Shown piece after piece: positions 36,763 through 49,100 of a stretch of DNA of 64,000 nucleotides. A model generated the notes under the pieces. It was not told the DNA's origin. It was given only the letters and a program-made list of their open reading frames with translations, and made no database searches. The stretch comes from Panagrolaimus kolymaensis. Lineage: Eukaryota > Nematoda > Chromadorea > Rhabditida > Panagrolaimidae. Position numbers and translations under genes: made by a program. Position 1 is the stretch's first letter, and the number at the start of each line of letters is the position of its first letter. The DNA is taken from positions 186,001 through 250,000 of the forward strand of contig JAJQJQ010000022.1 of the NCBI GenBank assembly GCA_028622995.1. Direction: 5' to 3'.

Positions 36763-39674
36763 TTAAAAATATCGTTTTCCTTTAGCATTTATTTGTTCAG
36801 GTTTTAGAACTTTTGAAGCCACCTTTGCATCATCCAATACATCATGAATTTTATCAAGTTCTTCAATGAATTCAGTTAAACTTTTTCCTTCATCAATTTT
36901 CACTTTCTTTGATGCAAAATATTTTCCAGCAAGATGTAAAAAGTTTCTAAGTTGTCGAATTTTTTCAATCAAGCTTTTTAAATTTAGAGTTTTCTGAAGA
37001 AAAAATTATCTTTAAAAAAACTATCCAACAGCAAAATGACCAACCTTTTTTTCGATGACACCTTTGAGTTCTTGAATAATTTCATTTGCAGTATCTCGAC
37101 ATCGTGTAAATTCAGCAGCAGTTATTTCCATCGTGTTTGCAAGACAATTTGTTAATGAAACATTACTAATATTTGAAGCATCCGCTAAAACACTGAAAAA
37201 AGAAAGCATGGATACTTAGAAAATATTTTCCAAAAAAATACCTATTATCACGAGAATTCTTTATATTTTCTAATTTCTTATAAGCATAATCAAAGCGTTC
37301 AACCACTTGAGGTGAGGAATTTTCAATCAAATCCATAAAAGCTTTATGAGCAGGTTCGGGAAGAATTGATGGGCATTCAATCGGATTTGGATCATCACTG
37401 AAAAACAAAGTTTTATCATCAAAAAGTGAGGCAATAAAAAAAACTTACTAATTACTTATTTTAACCAACAATGCATAAAGATAAGCTTCATGTTGACAAT
37501 CTTCTTCATCACAAACATTTGCTGGATTTTTATCAGCTTTCATTAACGCAGCCTTTTCTTGTTTTAACGAATTGATTAAACCTGCACATTTTTGATGTTC
37601 GTTGTAAACCATTTTTAGCTTCTGGTCGACTTCTTTTAGCTCACTGGTTCTAGCATCCATTTCAGATTCAAGCTTTTGATAATGTTCAATAACTTCATCC
37701 ATTTCATTGATCTTTTGTTTAGCAAACGTTTCAGCATCATTAAACTTTTGTTCAGCTTCAATAAGCTGAAATAAGGAAATAAGACTAGATATGAACAACA
37801 AGGTAAAGTAAAACTTACAGCTTTTTGATATGCCATACGTTGGTTTTGAAAATTACGAAGTTCATCATTTTTAGCAGCTAAAGAATCTCTTGCTTCTTTC
37901 AAATGTTTTCTAACCTTTTCATAGTCTTCAGCAAAAGCATTATTTGAATCATTTTCATATTTTTCTTTAAGAAATTTGAAATCATCTTCCAGCTCTTGCA
38001 TATCTCGTTGAAGCCTCATCTTTTCATCCACCAACTCTTGAATCCTTTTAAGATTTTTTTGAACTTCTTCTAAAGCACCATCTCTTTCATACATGAATCG
38101 TTCTTTCAAAGCAATTTCATCATTCAAAGTTGTTCAAAGGTTGTACACTTCTTTTCTCAACGCTTCATCCGTAACACGTTCGTGAAACACTTTTGGTGTA
38201 TCTAAAAGATTTGGGATGATACTGCCTTCAAGTTCTTCCAAATCACCCAAAACTCCAGTAACATCATGAAAGGTTGCATCTAAATCGATGGTAAAGTCGG
38301 AGATTTGACGAAGAATTCTAAGAAATTGTTCATTTTTAGATAATCCAAGACCAGGTAAATTTTCTTCAAAAAATTTAGGAATTCGTTTCAATTCAGCTAT
38401 GAGAGGTTCAAGAATTCCTTTGATGGTTGAAATATGGATGACAGCTTCATGAACTTCTTTGGCTGATGTATTTCGAATATCACTTGGCGAAGACATAGTT
38501 AACGATGAAGATGAAGAGCTTCCACTTAATTGTTCTTCCAAATCAATACGTTGTTGAGCAAGCTGAAATCGAAATGATTATAAAGGAATTTTAAAAATAT
38601 AGTATCAACCAGATTATTTACTTGTGAAATGGTGTCTCCAGGATCATTTGGTTCTTCGATAAGCTTTTGTATTTCATTTTGAAGTAGCTCATTTTGTTCC
38701 CAATTACGATTCAAAAGTTTCAAATCAGCTTTGAGCCTTTGCACAAGTAATTCTTTGCCTTTGAGATGGATACCATTCATTGCATCAACGAGACCATCCT
38801 AAAACGAGTTTATTATAAGCATTCTTTGTTGCGGCAAAGTTAGACATACCGGAATAAGCTTATTCATGGCTTTGATAGCTTTATTTCTTTTCTTCACTTC
38901 TTCCTCGTATTCAGCTTTAATGCCATTAATTTGTTGTTGATAGTCAACTTCAGTAATTTCTTGTTCTTCCAAGTCTTCAATTTGAGCAGTGAGGTTTTCA
39001 TTTTCAATGTGAAGGGCTTCATTTTCAGCTGTAATTCTATCAACATCCGATCGCAGTGCATTCATTTCAGCTACAAGTTTTTCTATTTGAGCATCATATT
39101 CAGCAGCAAGAAGTTTCTTCGCTTGTTCCAAATTCATTTCTAACGTTGCTCTTCCAGAATCACCAGCGGCTCCAACAACAGCTTCTGATACAATCGAATT
39201 TTCATACTCTTCACGAAAGCTTTGAAGCTTTTTGGTATATTCATCGATTTTAGTGCTATATTCTTTTTGAATTTGAGTTTTTTCTTTTAGATGATCTTGT
39301 TGCTTTTCTTCCAATTGATACTTTAATAATTCAATTTGACTATCTTTTTGTTCCAAAGATTGTGTTAATAGAATGAATTGATTTGTGACATCTTTGCCTT
39401 GAGCGTTTTCTAAGCGAGGTATGCTTCTTCGAAGTATCAAAATTTCTGTTTCAAGTTTATCAATTTGTTCATCTCGAATAGCTTCTTTATGATGGACTTG
39501 TCGTTTTACTAAAATATTTGGAGTTTATTAAAAGTGAAAAATGAGATAATAACTTACAATTCCTTATAAAAGGTGGAGTTAGTTCACTTGTGATATCTTC
39601 GGAATCTTCAAGGATCCTGCAAAAGTAGTTGGTTAAAGAAGGAGATCAACATAATTATAAAAAACTTACGACAT
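36763..39674 (-). pseudogene. Large coiled-coil protein, copy 2, with nonsense codon
   Basis: Same gene structure as 24399-27310. A single change at 38136 (plus-strand G to A relative to copy 1) turns an Arg CGA codon into TGA at 38136-38134, in the block KEVYNL-R-TTLND. The product would stop after about 446 of 830 residues, keeping the first coiled coil and the Ser-rich hinge but losing the second coil and the C-terminus. All other residues and splice sites match copy 1. It is either a very young pseudogene, a truncated isoform or a base error. The intact partner is expected to cover the original role. Confidence 0.75.
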
Positions 39675-40128
39675 ATTTTTCTGTTTCTTTTAAAGGTAAT
39701 ACTAAAGGTTTATGTAATAACAAAAAATTGGTCATTTGCCAATGCAAAGGTTGAAGAAGCTGTTGCCGTAGTTGCTGCGCAAAAAAAAAAAATGAAGCAG
39801 AAAATGAAAGTCCCGCTTTTTACCAATTTCGTGTAAGGAATTGCCTCAATTTTTTGTTGTTGTTGCTATGGTCATTTTTTGTAAAACCTGCTACCTATGT
39901 TGCTGGACATTCCTAATTTGTCTGATACAAAAATTGACTTGGATTTGCTTTATTTAATGAAAACCTTTTTTGCGCCTTCAATTTCCAATTAATTACTGTA
40001 TTTATTTTTTCTTTAAGATAAATTAAAAATAAACAAAACAAATCAAAAAAAACACGTATAAATTAATCTTCGAATAAAATAATAATTATTTATTAACCTT
40101 TTTCCTTTAAAAAATTTAAGAAAGAAAT
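39675..40128. other. Spacer, copy 2
   Basis: Identical to 27311-27764; no gene seen. Confidence 0.5.
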
Positions 40129-41154
40129 TTAGAGCTCAGATTTTTTGGTATCTTTTTTATCATCCTTTTTAGTTTCCTTTTTTTCTTTAGTTTCTTCCTT
40201 CTTTGGTGTTTCTTTAATTTTAGGTGGTTCAGGTCCATCTTCAAGTGTTCGGGGTTTCTTTTCAGGTTTTTTGGGTTTTAAACTTTCGCCTTTCTTTAAA
40301 TCTGGAACTTCAATTTCAAAATATCGTAATACATCTTTCATGGAATTAAGAATATCAGCGGGTGAAGAATAATAATAAGCATAATTTTTGTATTCAGCTT
40401 TTTTATTTTTTATATCAGTTATAAGATCGCCATTTTTATCGAGGAATAAAAGACGAGGAATATATTTACCATCTGGGCGATATTCCTCTTCAAAGGGTTC
40501 TTCATCATCTTCGGTATTAACCATAACAAAATATTCGCTGAGTTTTTTGAAGGCTAGACGAGCATTTGATTGTTGCATAGTCTTTTTGAGAGCTAAAAAA
40601 ATGAGTATGATTTATTTTTTTGGGATTCTTGAATTTGAAACTATAATGTCGAAGGTTATTTTAAAAAACTAAAGCATCGGATAAAGATTTCATAAAATTG
40701 GTTTAAAGTATCGATATTTAGTCGCAAAGATAAGATTGCTTTAACCGAAACAAATTTCCAAGTAAGTTTAGCGTTTTTTGGACTAAATTATTTAGTAAAT
40801 CAGATTCGTGGGTCTTTTCTATCATCGCCACAAAAAATGCTTTAAGAATAACTTAATTAACCTAGTAATTTTTACTCCTTCTCCTCCGTCGATAATTGAT
40901 ATGTAGTTTTCTTTACCTTTACAAGCATGACACCAAGTTTTATGAATGAGTAAGAAAATAGGTTTATTCATTTCTAAAGCCTTTTCAATCGCATCCTCCC
41001 ATTTAACCCATTCAATATCATCTCCTAATCCATGAGCTAAAGGATTGGCATACATTTCAGCAAGTTTATCTGCTTTCATATCAGCTTGAGAAAATGAAAT
41101 TCCCAGGGAAATTATCAATACGGCCAATGCCGCCGCCGTTCCATGGAATCTCAT
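40129..41154 (-). CDS. TXNDC12: TXNDC12/ERp18-like ER thioredoxin, copy 2
   Basis: Same two exons (41154-40917, 40592-40129), signal peptide, WCHACK active site and C-terminal KSEL as copy 1. One base differs (40556, A against C at 28192), changing Arg to Leu in the helix just after the active-site exon (ARLAF against ARRAF). The gene is open throughout and has the same upstream region, so both copies could be active. Confidence 0.9.
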
Positions 41155-41858
41155 GCTTCTTTCTTTTTTTTTGAGGCCTAAAAAATTAATTATTTCAAAA
41201 CCTAAAGCTTCAAATTTGTTTCAAACACAAAAAAAAAGTAAATCCTTTTTTGAACACGCGTAAAAAAATAAACCGTTAAAGATTTTGATTTTAATGAAAC
41301 AAAAAAAAATTCACTCGAACGGCTCTCTTCTCCATTTCTGGAAGAAGGAGTGGATGGAATAAGTCTTCTAAATTTTTCATTTTTAAATCGATCTCTCTCT
41401 ATTCTCTTCCATTTTTTTCTTATTTTATTTCGCTGCTGCCTTCCTTTTTACAAATAATAAAATGCCTGCAGGGTCGAAATAAGTCTACGTGTCCTTGACC
41501 GGTTTTCTTTCTTTCATCGTTGCCTTCTTTGCTTCCTTCATTCTTATTCGGGTTGCAAAAACAGAATGGCGGACGACGACGACGACGACCTGTAATAAGA
41601 AAATGAAGTTCCAGTTGCATGTCCATCTCTCCGCCTTTATTTTCCCCTTTTTGAATCTCCAAAGTTTTTTTATTCAAACATTTTTTATTTATAAAAAGAA
41701 AACAGACAGAAAAATTAACACAAGAAAAAACACAAAACTCAACAAATTTGTATAAAGCAAATGAAAAAATTTACAAAGCAATAATGTGAAAAACAAAAAC
41801 GAGATATCATTAATTATTGCACTTTTTTTGAAAGTAAATTTGATGGATGATTGATTCA
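41155..41858. other. Spacer between SMC6 and TXNDC12-like genes, copy 2
   Basis: Identical to 28791-29494, including the (GAC)n stretch; no gene seen. Confidence 0.5.
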
Positions 41859-44800
41859 TTAACGTCGAGCAGGAGCCATTGTAAAAACTTCAACATCATT
41901 GGCTTGAAGTTCGGAAATACCTTGAGGAGTAAAGAAGAAAAATTGGATATGACGATGATCACGAGCAAGATCAGATAAAAGTTCCATGATAATTCGACGA
42001 TTTACCATATCCATAAAGACATCAAATTCATCAAGGCATCGGAATGGAGATTCAACACATGACCATAAAGCCATAACGAAGCAGGCTGTAGTGTATGAAC
42101 GTTCACCACCACTGAGTCCTAAACCAATTTCCAATCATTATAAACGTATACAAAATAGCAACAAACAAAAAAACTAACCTTTGAGATCTTGAACGAGATT
42201 CTTTTGACGTTGTTTGTTTGCTTGAGCATTAGATACTAGTCGATCAGCTTCATCATCAGATTCATCCATTGCTTGTGATTGAGTTTGTTGTGAACGACCT
42301 TTATTAGCATCTTTATGAGTTTGAACACTGATTTCAATTCTTCCAGCTTCATGATCAACGGTTAAATCACCAATATAATTTCTCATTCTCATAAGGTCAC
42401 AGAATTTTTCTCGAAGTTTAATAGGAATTTCTTCTTTAACTTTAGCAAAAAGTTCTTCTCGAGCAAGGAAAGAATGATTAACATTTTTGAGTTTCTTGTC
42501 ATAATCTCTTTCAGCTTTTGCAGCTTTTTCATATGCAACCTTAGCAGCTTCTAACTCACCTGGTGTAACGTGTTGACCTTTATTGAGCTTGTTCAACTTG
42601 GCAATTTCCATTTTGAATTTGATGATACGACGTTCACATTCGTCTTTTTCAATCAATGAATCGAAATCAGGTGGATCATTCATATTGTCAGGTTTTTCAT
42701 ATTCATCAACTTTTTCAAGATCCTTTTCAATTGCTTCACGATCTTTGATGAGTTTAGATTTCACTTCATTTTGTCTAACCATTTGACGTTCATAGTTGCG
42801 TATGCATGTTCGAAGTTTTTCTGTTGCTTGGTCAAAGTTGTCAAACTCATGGCGGGCTTTTACTGCTTCATCCTAAAAATAAAAAGAGATAAGACGAAGT
42901 AAAAAAAATTAAATGAAACATACTTCAACTACTCGAAGTTGATCAGTGAGCTCTTTTCCATGTTCAAGAAACTCATTAATATTTTTGCTTCTTTCTTCAA
43001 AATCTCGAGTACAAGCACGCTGTTCTTCTTCAGCTTGTTCTAAAGATGCAATATGAGTTTGTAGAGTTCGTTTTAATTCGGCGATTGCTTCTTTCTAAAA
43101 AGTCCCTTTTTAACATTAAAACATATAAACGAAACAATAAAACTCACTGAAGAATTGATCAAAGTTTCACGAGATGCAATACTTTCCAATTTACGAACTT
43201 CAGATTCAAAATTAGAGATTTCTTTTTCAATAATATTACATTCGAGGGCGTTATTTTGAATTTCTTTCAAGATGGCGTTTTGTTTTTCTTTAATTTCAGC
43301 TTCTTCACGACGAATTCCTTCTTTTTGTTTTTCCACTTCAGCTATTTGCCTTTGATAATCTCGAATTCGTTGTTCACCATCGTCGTCGTTACCATCATGA
43401 GCATCACCAAGAACACGAGCACGATAACCTTTGCCTGCATAATATCGATATGGACGATCAGGTTTTGATGGGAAAACTTCACCACAACTTTCTGTATACG
43501 CTTTGAAAACATGGTGTGGAGGCTAAAATATAAAAGATTATGGATGATTATTATGTGATGATAAACTTACATTACGGCTCATAACTTCACGTGCTTCATC
43601 GTCTCTTTCGAATAAGATAACACTTTCGATATGAAAAACGTCGACCAAGTAATTGAAAACGGTTGCATCTTTGATTGTTGTTGCACGAGCAACAGTTAAA
43701 AAATTACGATCAGGTTCATCGCGAGAAGTATTATACTTTTGACCAGAGAATTTTACAGTAGCAACCGAAACTGGTGCAATTTTGAGATGTTTAAGCATAT
43801 TTTCAAATATTCGACGATCCTGTGCATTGTCACAAAGATAATATCCAAGGTTATTACGGCAAAGGTATTCCACAGCATTATTCCATCGAATATCATTACA
43901 TTTGATGAACATTCCTACAGGTCCAATAGGCTTTTTAGTAAACTTCGAAGCATAATCATCAAGAGATTTGAGGATATTAGTGGTATCAGGTCCAAAACGA
44001 GCCATTTGATCAGTAGCAATTCTTTCACGTTCACGTCGATGTCGTTCAATTTTAGAAATTTCATTTCGTAAGTTGCGAACAAAGTTATCATTTTCCTAAA
44101 GCACAATAATTTAAGACAAGTTTTGAAAGAAATAACCTTACTTGAATGCTTTCAACCAATTGTCGACGATTGCTTTCAACTTCCATTCTTTGTTGACCAA
44201 GAGCATCCTTATGTTCCTTGAGTTCTTGATGTCTGTCTTCCTTTTCACCTATTTTGCGTTGTAAGTCAGCTTTTTCTCCTATAATATCTCGATCAGCTCT
44301 AAAAAGTGCATTAAGGTCATAACATCACCAGTGAATGAAGCAAAAAACTAACCGTCCAAGAATAGATTCAAGTTGAGTATTAGCAAGCTTTATTTCTTCT
44401 TCTTGAGATTGAATCCTTCTTTTACATTGAGAAATTCGAGTGGCAATATTCTTGGCTTTCATACCATCATCAATTTGCATTGTTTTCCAACGACGTATTT
44501 CAAGTTTATTGTCGGTGATTTGTTGATTTAATTCATCAAGTCTTTTTGCCATTTCATCTATAGCTTGACGAAGTTCAGTAGACTCAGCCTAAAAAATAAA
44601 GATTTTAAAATAAGAAAAATAATGGTTAAGATGGTATTGAATCAACCTATCAAAGTAACAAACTTACATCTCGTCCATCAATTTTTTTCTTAGCATCTTC
44701 TGAATCTTTTGCTAACTTTTCCAAAGCTTGTTCGATCTTTTCAACCTTTTGATGATTCATTTTCATTGGAATCCAAAGCAAAATCCAGTGAAGTTTTGAA

Positions 44801-45908
44801 AGATCGCTTTTAAACTTTTCAATTTTCTCTGTGGATTCAGCAATTTGTTTCAATTTTTCAAAGTTTCTAGAAAACGATTTTTATAAGGAATAATGCTTTA
44901 TAATAATCCTAAAAACTTACTCTTTCATTTCACGTTGCTTTTCTTTCCAATTATCCAAAATTAATTGCATATCTTGAAGTTGTTCAGCTGTAGTCGTATG
45001 ATGGCGATTAACAATACAAAGTTCGGATGTGATCATGAAAATTTCGTAAAGTTTATTCGGCTTCATTTCTTGTAAGAATTCTCTTGCTCGATCTTGCGAT
45101 AACCAACATAAAGGATTTTCAAGTTCAATGCAAAATCTTTTGAGAATGTTGTCGAGATCTTTCTTAGCAGTACTAACTTGAGTGATCTTTCCACGCGCGT
45201 CCATAGATTTGAGAGAATAAGAGGTACTTGTTTGACGAATAATCCGTTCAATAATGATTTCATCATCATACTGTGGGTGCTTGTTATCACCAGTATTGGA
45301 CAAATGAACACGAATTTTAGCTGATCTGAAATAATGAAAGGGTAAAATGTCGAAAAAGATATGAGTTAAACTTACGGTTCACCTTCTTTGATATACGATG
45401 AAAGAGTATTACCACGATTATTAGCTCGTCCTTTGCCACCAAGACCAATGTTTAAGCCAGCAAAAATAGCACTTTTTCCACTACCATTTGGACCAACGAT
45501 ATAAAAGCAGTTGTACTTATCAGTGTTAAATCTCATTTTCAAATTTTTATGACACATAAAATTTTCCAATTCGATTTCTTTTACTTGTCCAGCCACTACA
45601 ACATCTTCGATATTGATTACTTGAACATTTTGACTGATTTGACTCATTTCCAACATAGAACGTCGTTGATGAAGCCGTTGTGAAATTGCAGCAGAAGGTA
45701 AGTCATCGTCAGAATCAGCAGGCGAAGAAGGTTCACGAGCAACATTCACATTACGATTTTCATTATTTTCACGTCGTTTTCGTGGTGGTTGTTCTGCTTC
45801 ATCAGCTACAAGTAGATCTTCATCAGTAACACTTTGATTGAAAGAACGTTTGAACGGAGATTCAGTGATAGCTCTTGCAGCAACAGGAGAATCCGGATCT
45901 GATTCCAT
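41859..45908 (-). CDS. SMC6: SMC6, copy 2, behind intact NUP205
   Basis: Coding sequence identical to copy 1 as far as I can read, with Walker A, signature and Walker B motifs intact. This copy keeps the presumed ancestral setting: its start is 204 bp downstream of the stop of complete NUP205, with the acceptor directly at the ATG. If the pair forms an operon, this is the copy under the original promoter. Confidence 0.95.
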
Positions 45909-46112
45909 CTAAAACAACAACAATACTTAAAAGTAATAAAGTTAAAAAAGAAGATGGAAGATAAGAAAATGGTTAAAACCAAAAAAACAGAAAAGCAAAA
46001 CGAAAAGAAACGCAATCAAATTTTTTATAAATAAAAAGAAATCAAAAAATTATCAAATACATTCAAAGAAACAAAAACAACAGATCATAAATAAATACAA
46101 GAAAAAATACGG

Positions 46113-49100
46113 CTATGAACGAGCAGCAAAAAGATTGAGAGGAAGATTGAAAGCTGATCGTGTTGGTAAATTCGTCAATTCAAATCCTGTTTTAGGTGCA
46201 CCTTGAGTATGAAGTAAAAGAAGATCGTTGAGACATTTGGTAGTTTCTATTGCTTCTTTAGCATTATCATCTAAAAAAGAAAAATATGTTAAGACGTTAG
46301 TTAAAGAGTAAAAACAATCATACCTAAACTATGAATGTAGAAAACAAGAAGAGCAATGTTCTTTGTTAATGAATCAGTTGGTTTTGTTCTGATAAGTTGA
46401 TTGGTAAGTTCTTGGTTTCTTTCGATAGCTTCGAGTAACTGAAAAAAAGAAGGAATAAGAAAACAAGCAACACGAAAAATAGTAAAGCTTACAGGACAAG
46501 TCATAGTTCTCCAATAAGGATTTGATCCAATAGCAAGACAAAATTGAATAAAACATTCAAAAACTTTAGCATAAGCACCTTCAGGAGTTTCCAAAGACGC
46601 TTTCCATTCTTTCCCAGTAAAGAAACCACGAGGAATATCTTGCCAAAATTTCAAAGTACTTATTGTAGGAAGGACGAGATAATCAACAAGAGCATTCCAT
46701 CCAACATTTGATGCAGCCAGACGAGTAAAAAGAGCCTAAAAATGTTTAGATTAACTTCAAAAAAATGTAAACAAAAAAGGAAAAACCAACCAAAATGGTG
46801 ATAAAATATGATGCTGATTCATGATTCTTTTTATCCAAGATATGGTTGAAATCAATTTTGAGCCTTCGAACATTACTCAAAATGCTATTAACATTTCCAG
46901 ATTTGACAAATTGTAATGCAACATGTTGATTTTCTTTCACATCTTCTCGAAGAATTTCTGTTAAACAAGCAGCAGCAACGACCTGAAAAAATAATTTTAG
47001 TACTATTGTTTTTTATTATTAAAGAAAGGAATAGTAAAAATCTAATACATCATTTTTGTTCACGCTTAAATGCGAACTTGTCGCATCTTTTAGATTCCCA
47101 TGGGAGACGACAACACATTTATTGCTTCCAAACAAGCATCAAATCGCCTATTTTGCGACACAACAAAGAAAAAAATGTTAAGCAATTGATTCTTTAAGCA
47201 TGCATAGATTCTAAGAAAAATGGTCTCAAGAGAGTGGCAAATTTTTTTACTATAAAAATTGTCAACTCTTCCGCCTCTTTATTTTTTTTCTTGCATTTTT
47301 TTATAAAACTTTTTTCAGTTAGTAGCTTTATTGCGCATGAATTTTTTTTAGTTTGCTCAAATATTTAACATGTCGATAAACAACAGAAAAGTGCTCAATT
47401 TTGTGATATGGTTAAAGCAAGCTTATCACAAATATGGTTTAGGCCATTTTATTCTTCTTTCATGTTACTGTATTTATATTTTATGCTTTGGAGCAACATT
47501 TTATTGGGCTGAAAGTACTCAATCCATAAATTATTTTCATCAATGGCAGCATAAAATAATTGTAAATCGTCAACGGTAAGGTTTTCTAACCAATTAGTTT
47601 ATTCAATGGGGTTTTTAGTTTCATCAAAAATGAATTATTGCCCGAAATATTTAATAACAGCAAATTATTGCTCTTTATTCATGATCACAAATCCCAATAC
47701 ATGTCACAGTTATTAGATTCTAAGTTAAGCAGTTATGAAAAGCGGCTGAGATTAAAGCCTCCTATGCCTATGTTAAAATGCACCTTTACTAATTCTTTAC
47801 TTTATGTAATGTTTATGCTAATTTTACAAATGAAAAAATAAGAAAATTTTAGGCTTTCTCTGCTATTACAACTATTGGCTACTCTTACATTTATCCCGTA
47901 ACAAAATTAGGCCGAATTATTTCAATAGCGTTTAGCACGTTTGGAATTCCATTTACAATAATTGTGATTAAGGATGTTGAATATTTGTTAGTAAAAGCAT
48001 TATCATATCCTTGCATCATTTTTGGTATGTTAATTATTCCTAAGTTAAAGAAAAAATGGCAAATTTTTAGTTCAAATATGGCACATGTTTCGCTTTTGCA
48101 CGTTGCAAAGTGTAAGTGAAAATGAAACAGAAGGAAAGTTAGATGATAGTCAATTGAAGCATAACACAAGGAACTATCGTGTTAGCACAGCTGAGAGACT
48201 ATTGCTTATGCCGATAACAGTCGTAGTTATGGCTTTAATTGGGTGGATAAGCATCGGGTGTTTACTATGCCATTTTTACAATCCACATGTGGATGTTCAC
48301 TTATTAGTTTACTTTGTTTTCAACTCTTTGTCAACTATTGGAGTTGGTGGAATTGATCTCGGAGGTAAGGTACCATTTATAATTGCTTAATGAAAAAAAG
48401 TAATTTTAGACCATCCTTTAATTTTTGCGGCATTATTCTTTTATTTGCTTTGCGGTCTTTCAATCATTTCCCTTTTTATAAATCTGCTGCACACAAAATT
48501 TAGCAAGCAATATTGGCTGCCAGGAAACGCTTACATGCCACTATTACAAAGAAATCGAATTTATGATGTTAATGCTGCTACAGTGGAGAGTTTTAATGAC
48601 GAAGATCAAAGCTATGCAATCGAACCTCAAATTTATCAGTATACAACATTGGGAATCTTTCAAGCAGAGGCAAGAAAGAGTTTTGGAAAAATAGTTTAAA
48701 ATTTAATATTTTTAGGAACGATGCTCGGTAATACAAGAGATCCGTAAAACGAATGCAATTACCGATGCAACCACTCAAACACGAGTTGGAGGCAATATCA
48801 CGTATCAACGCCCACGTTCTCCTATTGGTGGTTTGCCAACCATTCCACGGGTAAATGAATCCGAATCACATGATGATGTGAATGACCTTTTAGTCGAAAC
48901 TTATGTTTCTCGGCCGCCAAGACTAATTTATGGAAGTAAATCAAGAAAAAACCAACCTTTAATTGAAATGGAGCAAAGTTGATATCTTCAGAAATTTCGC
49001 GAATAACACCTTCAGACATTTGAGAAAAGATTGAGCCCCATTGTGATTCCTTTGTCTTTCGCTGGTTTAAAATTGATGCCAAAGAATCGATTGTTAATTG

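Larger units (their letters stand above)
34532..46895 (+). repeat. Tandem duplication, copy 2 (12,364 bp)
   Basis: Direct, adjacent second copy of 22168-34531. The right edge lies in an exon of NUP205, after which unique sequence continues the intact gene. The join with copy 1 has no inserted bases and one base of microhomology. Confidence 0.97.

Noticed and set aside
22168..46895. Transposon-mediated origin of the duplication
   Set aside because: No terminal inverted repeats, target-site duplication or transposase at the edges; the join has a single shared base.
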